Shown piece by piece: positions 1 through 12,239 of a stretch of 64,000 nt of DNA (positions are counted from its first letter, which is position 1; each line of letters starts with the position of its first letter). Source of the DNA: Tupaia tana. Taxonomy: Eukaryota; Chordata; Mammalia; Scandentia; Tupaiidae. Location of the stretch: positions 9,883,236 through 9,947,235 of the forward strand of contig JAKSZU010000003.1 of NCBI GenBank assembly GCA_026018925.1, given 5' to 3'. The notes beneath the pieces are model-generated. The model did not search any database. It was not told where the DNA came from and was given only the letters and a program-made list of their open reading frames with translations. Made by a program: the position numbers and the translations under genes.

Positions 1-28
1 AAGATCGGCTATAAGAGAGGCTCATTGT

Positions 29-308
29 AAGCCAGCCTGGCTTTTTGGTTTCCTTTTTTTTTTTTGGGCGTACACGCGCCAGACAGACAGAGAGAGACAG
101 AGAGACAGAAAGCGAGAAATCACCCCCCAGGGGGGATGGCCATGCTGCAATCCCTTCTCCTCCATTCTCCTCTCGGGATCTTGGGCACACACGCACACGC
201 GCCCGGCGTGAGTCCAAGCCACCGGATCTGGGACTCGAACCGCGGTCCACTACGTGGGAGTCCAGCGACATAGCCATTACACTAACTGCTGGCCCCAAGC
301 CAGCCTGG
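29..308 (-). mobile_element. Long-form tRNA-derived SINE with target-site duplication
   Basis: The SINE body lies at about 51-296 and reads on the minus strand, with its A tail appearing as a T-rich run near 51-64. The B box is visible as the complement of GGTTCGAGTCC near 233-245. A perfect 12-bp duplication, AAGCCAGCCTGG, flanks it at 29-40 and 297-308. Many CpGs remain, so this is a young copy. The CCTATAGCAAAAACC-like end next to the tail is missing or altered. Confidence 0.9.
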
Positions 309-363
309 TTTTGTATTCATGAGAATTTTACATTGTAGTAAGTACTGTTTACTGTTGTACTGT

Positions 364-392
364 TTTTGTTGTTGTTGTTGTTGCTGTTGTTG
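364..392. repeat. GTT trinucleotide repeat
   Basis: An imperfect run of GTT units sits just before the T-rich end of the next minus-strand SINE and is probably part of its expanded tail. Confidence 0.8.
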
Positions 393-402
393 TTTTTCGT
401 TT

Positions 403-657
403 GGAAAAGGTTTTTACCTTAGGTCGCATATGCTTGCTGGAGAGAGACACTCGAGACAGTGAGAAGGAAAGTGAGAAATCATCCCCTAAAGGAGGACGAC
501 CATGCTGCAAACCCTTCTTCTCCATTCACCTACCATGATCTTGGGCATGCATGCACACATGGCTGGCGTGAGTTTAAAGCCACCAGGTCTGGGACTTGAA
601 CTGCAGTCAGCAATGTGGGAATCCAGCGACATAACCACTATACCATCAGCTGGCCCC
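403..657 (-). mobile_element. Long-form SINE, older copy
   Basis: It has the same order of blocks as the family: tail, GA-rich block, C/G hairpin zone near 480-495, and a head ending in GCTGGCCCC. Most CpGs have decayed to TG or CA, which marks it as older than the copy at 29-308. Confidence 0.85.
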
Positions 658-1868
658 AATTGTAGTTAGTACTGTTCTTGCTCAAGGTCAGTTCTGTCAG
701 TGAATAGGAGAGTCACAATTATTGAGGCACCCTTAGGTTGAAGTTCAAGAAATTGCTGGGAGATTTTTGTGGGCCCAAATGCTTACATAGTGATAATTTC
801 AGAGGGTTCAGCCTCCTGTGTTGTATTGGGTGCTCCGAACAATTTGACTCTCTTCTGTCTCGTATCACGTCTTAGACATAGAATATCATCTTCTCTATTT
901 TAATAGCCGCTGAAATCCATCAAGCGGGGTCCCATGTATAATTTATAAATGAGACGTAACCTAATATTTAGGTTCAGTTTGATGCCATTTATTTCTGGCA
1001 CCTAACGGGTTCATTTATGTAGCTGATGTTCTAGGATGACTACGGTATTTTATCAGAAAAAGAATAAGATGGCTAGGATTTTCTAAATGAAATGTTACGT
1101 CCTTCTAAATAACAAATAGAACACTTTTTACTGAAGAAAGCCTTCAGATGCTCTTCTACCTCTCTAAGTAGCAGTCAAAATGAAAATTTCCTATTTTTTT
1201 CTTTTCTTTTTTCAAAGAAGGATCTATCATTCCTTTTAATAAAAATAAATGGAATCTAAATCTTTCTTGACATTTTTAATCTAATGAAGGGACAAGGAAA
1301 TAAAATGCTATGTTTCTTGTCATTTTTCCCAAAAGCTTTTGAAATAAACTTGTTCAGCGATGACAGCATAATAATGAAAAGAGTATAATGAAAACAGTGC
1401 TCTGACAGGTTTTCAAAATACCGACGTGGAAACAAGAAAAGCAACTCGTGCCATGAAAGAGCCGAATGGACTGAGCCCCGAGTCAGAAATAAAGGGAATA
1501 ACATCGAAGTAGCATATAATGATTAATACGCAGAGACTGAAAATAGTTCATGGAAAACAGAATGACTGCATGAGCTTATTTTAGTGCAGAATATTTTTTA
1601 AAGCCATGGAAAGTTTTTCATGACAGGCATTTTCCACAACCTGCTTTGGAGGCCTCCCATCTCTCTGTTAACAGTGTCGCGTGGGTAATTAGCAGAGGTC
1701 TGAGGGCGTGAACTCAAAGTCAAAGCAAGTCAGCAGGCAGCGATGTGTCAGCGCAGAGAAGCCCTTCCCATACACTTACCATGGAGACAGGATGAATGAC
1801 AGTTACATGTTCTGAAATTTGGATTCAAGAAAGAAGAAAAGAATTTATTGTTTAATTAATTAATTATT
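658..1868. other. Unique AT-rich sequence
   Basis: I see no repeat family or gene here. The part at 1560-1800 is less AT-rich and looks more complex than its surroundings; it could be a conserved noncoding element, but I cannot test that. Confidence 0.5.
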
Positions 1869-1870
1869 TT

Positions 1871-2070
1871 GGAGAGATTTTTGCTATAGGGCATGTGTGC
1901 TCGCCAGAAAGAGAGACAGAAAGTGAGAAATCCCCCCTGGGGAGATGGCTATGCTGCAATCCCTTCACCTCCATTTTCCTCTCAGGATTTTGGACATGCA
2001 TGTACATGTGTATGGCATGAGTTTTAAACTGCTGGGTCCAGGACTCAAACCACAGTCAACAAAGTGGGAA
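1871..2070 (-). mobile_element. Long-form SINE lacking its tRNA head
   Basis: The tail-proximal motif GCTATAGGGCATGTG, the GA-rich block and the C/G hairpin zone are present. The sequence stops at AACAAAGTGGGAA, so roughly the first 45 bases of the element (A box side) are missing. This is a 5'-truncated copy. Confidence 0.8.
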
Positions 2071-2352
2071 ACACAAAAGAAGATGGAAGTAGATTACCAA
2101 AAATACTTGATAGAAAACTAAGCTTAAAAGTGGAAGAAATCACAAATCAAAATATAGAGCTATTTAGTTAGATAAAATTAAAACATCTGTATATCCAAAA
2201 TAGGAAAACTGAAATTAAGACAAGCCAAAAATTGTTACATAAATATGTAACTAAAAATATTAGTGTAGATTTGCAGCTCACCCAGCTACTTGTAACTGTT
2301 GCCTTTCTTTAGAAGACATAGCTACATTTATTTATTTAAAAATAGCATCATG

Positions 2353-2615
2353 GGGACCAGCAGTTAGCATAATGGCTATGTCACTGAACTTCCATGTAGC
2401 TGACTGCGGTTCAAGTCCCGGACCCGGTGGCTTAAACTCATGCTGGGCGTGTGTGCATACGTGCCCAAGAGCCCTAGAGGAGAATGGAGGAGAAGGGATT
2501 GGCCATCCCCCCTAGGGGGTGATTTCTTGCTTTCTATCTCTCTGTGTCTCTCTCTGTCTTTCTGGCGAGCGCAGGCGCCCTATAGCAAAAATCTGTCCAA
2601 AAAAAAAAAAAGAAA
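2353..2615 (+). mobile_element. Long-form SINE
   Basis: It starts GGGACCAGCAGTTAGC and runs through the B box near 2408-2418, the C/G hairpin near 2508-2522 and the CT block to an A tail. The flanks carry a near-perfect duplication of AAAAATAGCATCAT and AAAAAGCATCAT. Confidence 0.9.
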
Positions 2616-2647
2616 AAGCATCATCTGTAGCATAGTTAAGGAAATGA

Positions 2648-2830
2648 GGGGCTGGCAGGTGGTGTACTGGTTAAGGGAGCTGGACTCCCACATGGTTAAC
2701 TACAGTTCGAGTCCTGGAACTGGGGGCTTGCTGTCTCACTTTCCCTCTCTCTCTCACTCTGTCCCTCTCTGGTCAAATTAAAGTAAATAAGTAAATAAAT
2801 AAGTTAAATAAAATAATTATTTTAAAAAAA
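2648..2830 (+). mobile_element. Short-form SINE
   Basis: The head GGGGCTGGCAGGTGGTGTA and B box (AGTTCGAGTCC) are followed directly by a CT-rich block, with no GC-rich middle. The tail is AATA-rich. GAAATGA at 2641-2647 and GAAAATGA after the tail look like the target duplication. Confidence 0.85.
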
Positions 2831-3106
2831 GAAAATGAAAGAGGAGTGATGTATATGATAATTTATGATGAGTTACTTTTTAATGGAATAATATTTTATT
2901 ATGGATTAAACCATTGATATTTGTGTTTAGTTTAGTCTAAAAGAAACCACTATCAAAGTTTATGAATCTAATAACAAAAGTTTGTGCAAACTTTTTAAAT
3001 AGTATTTTGATAAGTCTCCAAATATGTAATTCACTGTACTATATCCAATTTCCAGATTTTGTTTGTGCATATGCAGTATTTTGGGGCTTTATTTGTTTGT
3101 TTGTTT

Positions 3107-3332
3107 TTTAGTTTCTGCTGTAGGACATGAGCACTCACCAGAGAGAGAAAAAAACCACTCCCCAGAGGGAATGGCCACACCGCCATCTCTTCTCCTCCAC
3201 TCTGCTCTCAGGATTTTGGGTATGCGCACACAGATGCCGGCATAATTCTAAAGCTGCAAGGTCTGGGATTCAAACCATGAAGCTGCCCATCTGGGATCTA
3301 GCACCTTAATCTTGATGCCACCTGCCAGCTCC
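3107..3332 (-). mobile_element. SINE, diverged
   Basis: The head is present as the complement at 3314-3332 (CACCTGCCAGCTCC) and the C/G hairpin zone is near 3158-3170. TTGTTTGTTTG on both sides is the likely target duplication. Confidence 0.75.
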
Positions 3333-3900
3333 TTGTTTGTTTGCTTTTGCTTTTCTATTATTTCTTACTCCCCTGAGTGTATTTTTACAGGACCCAATTT
3401 TGGTAGATTTTCAGTTTTGTTACTTGGTACCCTCAGAGTCACAGACAGAAAGAGCCTAGAGGAGATTGCGATTCTCCTACAAGCGCAAAAGCCACACTCA
3501 GCCTCGCCGTTGCATTGCATATGGGAAAAGTGATTGGGATGTTCGATGTGAAAGACATTGATTTGACTTCTCTCCCCTGGAGGCTTGTTACTGCCAAACT
3601 TGTTTTTAACTAGTTTTTTAGTATATTATGCATAGTTTACATTGTATGCATTTCTTTTTGCAATGCTATGCGTTTAGTGGTTTGTTGTTGTTTTTCTACT
3701 TTCTCTTCTTTCGTTTATAGCTCTTCCAATATTTTCAAATCATATTTTTTTATTTCTGACACTTTTCACAGAATATTTTTTATCTTCAAGTTATTCTATT
3801 TTAAGTGCTGGTGAATCAACACTAAAAACAAAACAAAACAATGACAACAACAACAACAAAAACCAAAAACAAAAACAAAAACACGTTTATTTCACAGAGT
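3333..3900. other. Unique AT-rich sequence
   Basis: No gene or repeat is recognised. An A-rich simple region with AAC units lies at 3826-3882. Confidence 0.5.
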
Positions 3901-3904
3901 GATA

Positions 3905-3924
3905 TATATATATATATATATATT
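3905..3924. repeat. AT dinucleotide repeat
   Basis: It abuts the tail of the next minus-strand SINE, at its insertion target. Confidence 0.85.
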
Positions 3925-3925
3925 T

Positions 3926-4181
3926 TTGGAGAGGTTTTTGCTATAGGGAGCGTGCGCTCACCAGACAGACAGAGAGAGAAAGAGAGATAGATAGAAAGTG
4001 AGAAATCACCCCCAGGGGGGATGGCCATGCCGCAATCCCTTCTCCTCCATTCTCCTCTCGGGATATTGGGCACGCACGCACACGCGCCCAGCGTGAGTTT
4101 AAGCCACTGGGTCCGGGACTCGAACCACTTTCGACTACGTGGGAGTCCAGCAACATAGCCATTACTCTAACTGCTGGTCCC
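3926..4181 (-). mobile_element. Long-form SINE
   Basis: Complete from tail (TTTTTGGAGAGGTTTTTGC) to head (CTGCTGGTCCC). CAGAGTGAT occurs before the AT repeat and again at 4185-4193 as the target duplication. CpG-rich and therefore fairly young. Confidence 0.9.
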
Positions 4182-4531
4182 TCCCAGAGTGATTTTGTGA
4201 TGAAAAGATGATTTTTAAGTCTCAGAGTTCTTGGTGGTAGCTTTAGTTCTGAATTAATCATAGTAGGTCCAAGTGAATATAAATATCAATCATCGTGTTT
4301 TTGAGAGGTACATGAATTCAATCCAATGGTGTGAGTGGACTCAAAGGATGATAAATTCACAGTATTTGACAATTTTTAGCATCAGTTATACACACACACA
4401 CACTTGAACCTACTAGTTTCCTATAACTGTTGAATAATACATGAATAAGTGGAATTTCTCATAATATCTTTCATTTTATTAATCAATTTGTAAATTATAG
4501 TCTTCTTTCATTCTTTTCTGAATCATCTATA

Positions 4532-4564
<33 letters not shown>

Positions 4565-5485
4565 CAAAACAAGAAATTGCAACAGAGACTATGAAAGCCA
4601 AGTAGGGACTGAGTGGGAAGGGGCAATGGACTAACCTGTATCAAAACTCTTATCCATAATGTAATGTCAATGTTGAAGATGACGAAGAGGTTTACATGTT
4701 TGATTTAATTAGTACTCACTGCAATAGGCTTTAAAATACCATCCTGTACCCTACAAAGATGTCAGACAATTAGATGTAAACTAGAAAGTACAATTAAACA
4801 TTCATCATACTACTTTTGAGGAAAGTCATTAACATTTTTTTTAATGTTCAAGTGTTTATATAAAACATAAAAGAAGGCATTAGGAAACATTCTTAATATT
4901 TGTTAGCCTCAACGAAAGCTTTTATTACATTTAAAAGCAAGTAGGAAGCATTTTCTTTAATTTCTCATAAGTAAAAAGTGTCTTAAAGGAAAAATAGAAA
5001 CTGTATGTTCAAATGTACAAATATAATGTATTATTAAGGGTAAAGGGTTAAAGGTCAAAGGCTAGGTATTGATGGTACTTTCATATATAAAAGTTTAGTT
5101 ACTGATCTGATGAATTTAGCTTACTTAAGAAAGAATGATTTCCTATTAATGTAATACCATATGGGTTGTCAAAACTGTGTTTGCCAATCAATAAAGTTTA
5201 CCAATCAATAAAGTACATCAAAATAATTTTTTATTATGGCCAAAATATACTGTGAAAATAAAAACTAAATAATATAAGATTATCAGCTCTTACACATATC
5301 CTTTATTAGTTTTTTTTTCCTGAAATGTATTTATTCCTAATGATATATAGATTTTTTAAATTAAATTGTTAAATATCTATATTGTATCCATTGTTACAGA
5401 AAATTATTTTTGAACCTGTACTCGATTCTTAGGATTTCTTTCATTAGTTTAGCCAATATGTTAGAGAACATTCTCTGTTTCTGAA
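4182..5485. other. Unique AT-rich sequence
   Basis: It holds an AAAAC pentanucleotide run at 4534-4571 and otherwise nothing I recognise. Confidence 0.5.
4534..4571. repeat. AAAAC pentanucleotide repeat
   Basis: About seven near-perfect units of AAAAC. No SINE body precedes or follows it. Confidence 0.85.
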
Positions 5486-5489
5486 CTGA

Positions 5490-5655
5490 AGATAGTAATG
5501 CTTAACTTTTACCAAGTGCCTATAAAACTGAGTGAAGCATTTTACATACCTCATCACAAGTAATCCCCACAACATCCACTTGATTACTTGCATCATTGTC
5601 CCCATTTTTTATTTCAGAATCAGACAGTTTAAGAGGTTGAGTAAATTCCTTAAGT
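5490..5655 (-). mobile_element. MIR fragment
   Basis: Recognisable landmarks of an antisense MIR occur in order: CCAAGTGCC, CATTTTACATACCTCAT, AATCCCCACAAC, CCCCATTTTTTATTTCAGA and a TTAAG block. Diverged, as expected for this ancient family. Confidence 0.7.
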
Positions 5656-5786
5656 AATGTATTTTTTACATGATAGAGTCAAATTTCAATCCTATTTTGT
5701 TTCAATCCCATGTGTGTGAACATAACCATATTGTGCTGTCCCTCAGACTCCTAATAGGGATTGCTATCTTATTTGACTCTGAGTCT

Positions 5787-6051
5787 TTTTTTTTTTTTTT
5801 TTGGAGAGGTTTTTGCTATAGGGCGCGTGCGCTTGCCAGACAGAGAGAGAAATAGAGACAGAAAGCGAGAAATCACCCCCCAGGGGGGATGGTCACGCCG
5901 CAATCCCTTCTCCTCCATTCTCCTCTTGGGATCTTGGGCACACACGCACACGCGCCCGGCGTGAGTTTTAAGCCACCAGGTCCGGGACGCAAACCGCGGT
6001 TGACTACGTGGGAGTCCAGCAACATAGCCATTAAGCTAACTGCTGGTTCCC
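5787..6051 (-). mobile_element. Long-form SINE
   Basis: A T run of 18 is followed by GGAGAGGTTTTTGCTATAGG, the C/G hairpin at 5875-5889 and a CpG-rich middle, ending GCTGGTTCC. It is a young-looking copy; only the short GAGTC/AAGTC match is seen at the flanks. Confidence 0.9.
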
Positions 6052-6129
6052 AAGTCTTTTTTTTTTAATGACAGAGAAAGTGGAGGGAGAGAGAGAAAGA
6101 GGTGGAGATAGAGGAATAGGTATTCTTTT

Positions 6130-6540
6130 TTTCATTTTCTGATTTCTTATTCACATTTTATTGTATAGTGCTATGGCACACAATATGGTTTTTCAAAGTT
6201 GCCTGCAATACATAACAATCAAATCAAAGGAACTGCCTTACACCTCATTTTCAATGGAGAACTTTACATTCTTATGCCTATTAGATATTTCTTCCTTGAG
6301 TCCCTCCCACGCACCATCTGCTACCCATCCCCCTCTGATACAGTCTCTAGTATCCCTACTTGCCCTCCTCAGATCGCTCCATTTCTACTGTAGAGTATAG
6401 ACATCCGGGTTATATTGAATGAGGACATACCCTGAGGTATTCATCTGGGATAGGTCTTGACAGGGCTCACCATGCTACAATTCTCCCCCTCTGTCATCAT
6501 GGCCAGGCTCTTATTTGAGTGTCAGATTTGAGAGAGGATA
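6130..6540 (+). mobile_element. Probable L1 3' end fragment
   Basis: The run containing ACATAACAATCAAATCAAAG and the downstream C-rich text resemble L1 3' terminal sequence as I remember it. Diverged; assigned by general similarity only. Confidence 0.4.
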
Positions 6541-7300
6541 GGATTCTTCTTAAAGTTATAGATTTACATTAAATTCTGATAGCTTGGAAATATAAGTCTT
6601 ACTACACAAGGAAAAAATTATGGGCTATGATACTATACCATCTATCAATCATATTGCAGAACTTCCTCTAAGGTTTGGAAATCGATTTGTGGAAGGTTGT
6701 CATTCTAAAAAATGTCACATTAGCATCTCAGGCATCTTTAGGCAATAAATTATTATATCTCCTGAACTACCTTGTGTGCTGGTACAGTGGAGCAATCTGC
6801 CAGTTTTCCAGATAATTTGGTATCTAGAAGAAAGAAAATTTTTTTGTTGAGCTAACAGTCATGCTTGTATGTATGTTTTCTGTATCACAAAAGATACCAT
6901 TGTCTGGGTAGATGGAGCTTATTTTTATGTGAACTTTAAGTAGAATAATTTAATCCTCATCAACATAAATTACTATTTATACAAGGGAACAGGCTTGTAT
7001 GAAACATTTATTTCTCTAGACACACCTTGTTTTAGTGGATTGAAGAGACAACAATAAAATTTTGAAGTCTGTGACACATGTAAATGCCTTAACCCACAAA
7101 TCCTTTTCATACCCTGACAATATGAAAATAGCAAAAATTAGTTTCAAAGTCCCAAATATTACAGACATGCCACTTTATGTGGCATTAAATGCCTCTGGTT
7201 CAAATCCTAGAATTTCTAGGTTCTTACCCTAAATTCATGAAAAATGAAAAATAGTATCTTCTGTGTCTTTGTCCTAAGGATAAGTGACATGAAATAATAC
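6541..7300. other. Unique AT-rich sequence
   Basis: Nothing recognised. Confidence 0.5.
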
Positions 7301-7302
7301 AC

Positions 7303-7305
7303 ATA

Positions 7306-7365
<60 letters not shown>

Positions 7366-7380
7366 TATATATATATACAT
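7303..7380. repeat. Compound AT/AC dinucleotide repeat
   Basis: A long TA run, then five AC units, then more AT. The TA part is self-complementary and may extrude as a hairpin. Confidence 0.9.
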
Positions 7381-7985
7381 GAATATAAGGCATTATAAAT
7401 TATTAGTAATTAGTAAATATGCTTCTGATTAATACTTATTAGAGGAAAGGTTTATCCCTGATAAATGACTCATTAAACCTTTATTTCAAGATAATAATTG
7501 CCATAAATTATCCCTGTTTATTCACATATGGCTTATATACTTTACTCCTTCAAAGGCTTAAGGTAGCTTATCATGTTAAAGTCATGGAGATAACATATAG
7601 ACAAATTCTGCTATAAGTAAACAGATGTACTCATATCCAGTTATTCTAGATAAATGCATTTCTATAACTGATGAATAAATTTAAACCAGAGCTTCCTAGA
7701 AGCCAGAGAAAATGTAGAACTAAATAATTAATATATTTTCCATTATTTAAAGGAAATTAAAACTGCCAAGTGTTATACATAGTAGATGCTTGATAAAAAT
7801 TTATTTTAAATGGATAGACAATTGCATGAATTATCTTGGAAAGATATCGTACACCTTCTCAAGCCTTCCCTCATTATATATTAGGCATGGCATTTTCAAA
7901 CCTTTAAATAAAAGCAATAGGGTAATATAATTCTTACTATGTGGACTATGTAAAATATTTCTGATGTATGTTTTTCTATTTAAAT
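7381..7985. other. Unique AT-rich sequence
   Basis: Nothing recognised. Confidence 0.5.
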
Positions 7986-7987
7986 TT

Positions 7988-8268
7988 TTTTTTTTTATAT
8001 TCTTAATGCCAGAGAGTGCATCTGCTTTACCAGAGAGAGGAAGAAGGAGAGCGAGACAGAGAAAAAGAGAGAATGGAAAAGGGTAGAAACACCTTTCGAT
8101 AGGGTATGGTCACACTGCTGTCTCTTTTCATCAATATTTACATTCTATTGGGATTTGGGGCATACACACACATGCACTTGTCACTTCTCAAGCCGCCAGG
8201 GCCAGGATTCAAACCATGGTTGGCCTTGTGGGTTCCAGCTCCCTTAACCAGTGTACTATAGACCAGCT
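7988..8268 (-). mobile_element. Old diverged SINE of the same family
   Basis: T-rich tail, GAGA block (8030-8075), degraded C/G hairpin zone and a head ending TATAGACCAGCTC. CpGs are almost all lost. Confidence 0.7.
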
Positions 8269-8269
8269 C

Positions 8270-10945
8270 TCCTACTGCCTTTTTATAAAACGAATAAGTC
8301 AAATCATAACCCAATTAAGACATTTCTCTGAAGAGTCATAATATATTTCAGTTTTTAAAATTTACTTTCATTAACCTAAATAATTTACAGGAAATGTTCA
8401 TATATCCTTCCTTTTGATACGTTGCATCTCATTTTTGCAAATGTTTGAAAATTACATGATTTTGTAATTTGGCTTTCCCGAGGTGCCTGATGGATGGTAT
8501 TTACAAGATTGGTTCATGACCTGCTCACCAACTTTGACAATAAGTCATAAGTGTCAGATCTGCCAGTATTGATTTGAAAATTAGGAATCTGACCTGAAAT
8601 CTTGATCATGTACAAGATAACACAGCATCCAGGCAGGCTTCAGAGAAACTGGATGGTTGCAAAAACATTGCTTTCATGTCTACATTTTAATGGGATTTTC
8701 CAGGTTATCCTATCAACCATACTTTCATTTTTACTTGAGAAAACTGTACCAAAGGGTTGACTAACTAGGACTTTCAAGGTTGTATGACAGGTCATCTCTC
8801 CTGTGAAAATATTGGCATTTAAATCTTTATATTTTCTTTTGGAATGGAAATCTTTGCTTTTTAATCACAGATTGTTAGACATCAGTAGGAAATGGGAAAG
8901 AATTTAGAAATGAAAACAGATCTCCACAGAGCAGTATTATCCATTTATGCATAAAGCTGGTGCTGTCCAACTTGCAGACATTCCTGCTGTTTGCATTCTC
9001 CCCTGAAGCTCTTCATATCATGCTTACATTCTGGATGCCAAATTAGAACAGGTATTTTAGTGGTTGTAAAACTATGAGTAATGAAATAATTATCCCCTTA
9101 CTCATCCATGCAGCTATTCTGTTAACCCACTTGCATATTATATTTTTAAACAACTACCCTTCATTACTTATTCCTATTTTCTAGAGATGAACTGTACCTT
9201 CAGTCCTTCACTAAAAGCCTAACATCCTGGAATATCTATGTCAGAAGATAGACATTTACCATAATATAGATTGATACTTTTATAATATCATGACAGAGTA
9301 GAATCTGCGGGAATATTAGCATGTAGAGTTCAATTTGATATTTGTGTCCTTTTGTGTATCAACATAGGAAGTAAAAGCAATCATATATATAATCTTGCTT
9401 TAGGGGCAAGGATAAGCATTTAGATTTGAAACTGTAAAAGATTGCTATTATTTTATAGAGTAACTATTCATTTTTCCCTAAGTGTCTAGTACCTCAAAGG
9501 ATATTTGTCTCCCATAAATGTCAACACATTTTTATGATCAAATATGTTTGGGAAATTCTGGGTTAAAGGAAGTTTGACTAGTAAATACAGGCTCTCTCAG
9601 AGAACCTTTAATATATTAATGTGTTTTGAGAATTACTAAAGGGTTTTAAGTTGTCCTAATAATTTGGATTTTGTGAAATGCACTTCACATCAAAATTTTA
9701 TGGCTCTGATTCTCCCTACAGTATGCTTTGGAAAATGCTAGTCCAGAATACTTGGCAAGATTCTTTACTCTTGGGGGTTTTTTTTAAGTGAATGGCCTTA
9801 GTTTGTAGGTAAAGATCAAGTAACACGAATTGCTCCAAAACACCCAATGATTTCATTAGTTCTACTAAATCAGATTAGTTGACCCAAACTACTCACTCAA
9901 TGGAACTGACATGCATGGCAATCTCTTTTGAAAAAGCAATGTAATACACTGTAAAGTTATATGCAACTCAATGTAATATAAACAAGATTATGATGATAAT
10001 AATTTAAAATAAATTAAAAAATGGGAAAAAATAAAATATATAACAACAGAAAAAAAAGAATCTCAATAGTTTTCATGTAGTATGGCTATTTTTGCCTAAT
10101 TGTGTCTATTCCTGGATAGATCACTGGTCAGAAGGTTGCTGAGATGCAGTTGGTTCATTTGCGGCCATGGCTCCTTTGACAACACCCGCCCCCACCCCCC
10201 GCATTAGCGTGACCTACAGCCATCACTGTCAGGGTTCCCTGGTGGAAGCATCAGAGCCACTGAGCCCTACCCTCCACGGTTCTGCCTCCAGCACAGCTGC
10301 TGTTTGGCTGCCATTGTGAAGGAAGCTCAGTCTCAAAGCTTTAGTCTAAGACAACAAATCGTATTTCTGTCTGTTATTTTGTGTAGCTATTCTCTTTCTC
10401 TCAAAATGCCAGCCGTAATACTTCCCCATTGGACAATTCGGCTTAATTGTCTGAAATAGGGAAATGAAGTCCTTCAAATGCTCTCTCACACACTTGTCTA
10501 CGCCTGAAACATGAAACGTCAACTCAGAATACTTTCCTGTGAGATGAAAACAGGAAACCATGCAGTAAAATACGTGGTACACCAATTAGTTAACTAATAC
10601 TCATGCTGATAAAGCCACTTATTTGGGGGTTGGTTAACACAAACTGGCATATACAAATTATCTGGGGATCAGAAATTTTCTAGGTTCCCTAGAAAATATA
10701 TATTTGGATAATTTGATTAATTTACTATTCTCGCTGGCTAAGAATAAAATTGACACTGACCCCATTAAAAATAACCTTAATATCGGAACTAAAAAACATT
10801 ATTTTCCAGGTTTTTTTAGTATGCAGCATAAAGTTTCCCCAGATATTATGTTGACTCTGTTTAAAACAAAGAAAACAAAGCCATTGAAATATAATTAGCT
10901 ATATATAACTATTTCAAGCTATAAAAATAAAGTTTTTTTTGTTTT
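8270..10945. other. SINE-poor AT-rich stretch with a short GC-rich block
   Basis: This is one of the longest stretches without a SINE. A GC-rich block lies at about 10150-10330; it contains a C-rich run and GCGGCCATGG but no open frame or repeat that I recognise. The remainder is unique-looking. Confidence 0.5.
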
Positions 10946-10952
10946 CATTTTT

Positions 10953-11129
10953 GTTTTTGTTTTAATTTGCTATAGGGCATGTGCACTCACCAGCAAAAGA
11001 GAGAGCGCGCGCGAGAGAGAGAGGGATAGAGAGAGGCAAAGTGGGAAGCAAGCCACCAAGTTCGGGACTCAAACCAAAGGTGGTAATGTAGGAGTTCTGT
11101 GCCTTAACCACCACACCACCTGCTGACCC
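10953..11129 (-). mobile_element. Short-form SINE
   Basis: The tail-side motif TTTGCTATAGGGCATGTG is followed by a GA/GC-rich block and directly by the tRNA-like head, ending CACCTGCTGACCC. There is no GC-rich middle. Confidence 0.8.
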
Positions 11130-11137
11130 ACAGAGGT

Positions 11138-11262
11138 CCTTTTTTTTAAAGAGGTTTTGCTCTAGGGAAAGTGAAAAATTTACCCCCCCCCCCCCCCTTA
11201 CCCAAGACAGGATGGTCGTGCCACAATCCACCTACCTCATTCTCTTCCCGAAATCTTGAGCA

Positions 11263-11309
<47 letters not shown>

Positions 11310-11410
11310 CCACGCCCAGCATGAGCTTCAAACTACAGGGTCTGGGACTCAAACTGTGGTCAGCCATATGAGAATACAGTGACATAACCACTACACAATC
11401 TGCTGGCCCC
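11138..11410 (-). mobile_element. Long-form SINE with expanded C tract and CA repeat
   Basis: The normal C6/G6 hairpin position is occupied by a C15 run (11183-11197), and the alternating CpG/TpG stretch has become a CA repeat at 11262-11307. CCACAGAGGTCC before and CCACAAAAGTCT after look like a diverged target duplication. Confidence 0.85.
11262..11307. repeat. CA dinucleotide repeat inside a SINE
   Basis: About 22 CA units. In intact copies the same place reads GCACGCACACGCGCCC, so the repeat grew from an internal part of the SINE. Confidence 0.9.
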
Positions 11411-11813
11411 CACAAAAGTCTTTATATAAATCAATTTATATAAGATAATTTTTGCTATAAATTAGAACATTCATTTATATACTTATTTATGCACTTTAAA
11501 AACATAAACTGAGTCTTACATGCAAGACTTTTTCATTTTTTCCCACCATTATATAACATGAATAATATTGCTCTATGCAATGAAGTGTATCAATTCATAA
11601 TTGATAAAAATAAGGAAGTCTACTTTTTTTTGAGTGCTTAATTTTATTAAAGAAACCATCCTGGTCATGTTGACTCTTAATTCTAACTAGTTCTTGGTGA
11701 AATGAACAAGCACTGAAAACCCAGAAATGAGAAGTAATTTAACAGGAGTGTGTGCTGTTGGGCTCACATAGGTGCAGCACTGTTTTCCCGGAGGTGTAGA
11801 GAAAGTGACATAG

Positions 11814-12013
11814 GAGGCCAGCAGGTGGTCTGGCGGTTGGGGCACTGGACTCCCACGTGGCAGACCACTGTTTGAGTCTCGGGCCTGGCAGCTTACTTTC
11901 ACACTTACCCTCATTCTCTCTCTCTCTGGTGAGTACACACGCCCTATAGCAAATTTAAAAAATAATAATAATAATAATAATAAATAAAAATAAATAAATA
12001 ATTCATTAAAAAA
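11814..12013 (+). mobile_element. Short-form SINE
   Basis: The head GGCCAGCAGGTGGTC and a B-box relative (TGTTTGAGTCT) run into the CT block, CCCTATAGCAAATTT and an ATA-rich tail. TGACATAG at 11806-11813 and again at 12014-12021 is the target duplication. Confidence 0.85.
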
Positions 12014-12239
12014 TGACATAGCACAGGAAGTCAATAATGAGCTTAGATGAAGTTGGAGTATCAGGACCAGTGATATTTTCCAAAAATAAAATACACACAA
12101 ATGCATTCACAAACTCATAAAATGATGAATAATTAACGTCAATACTCGATTAGACAAAAAGCCTATGTATTAAAGCTTCCACTGATGTGATTTTCATAAG
12201 AAAGGGAAAAGGGCCGAGGGGAGAATCATACCCTTCAAT

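Noticed and set aside
10150-10330. CpG island or promoter
   Set aside because: The GC-rich block is short, has few CpGs, and shows no associated open frame or transcript signal.
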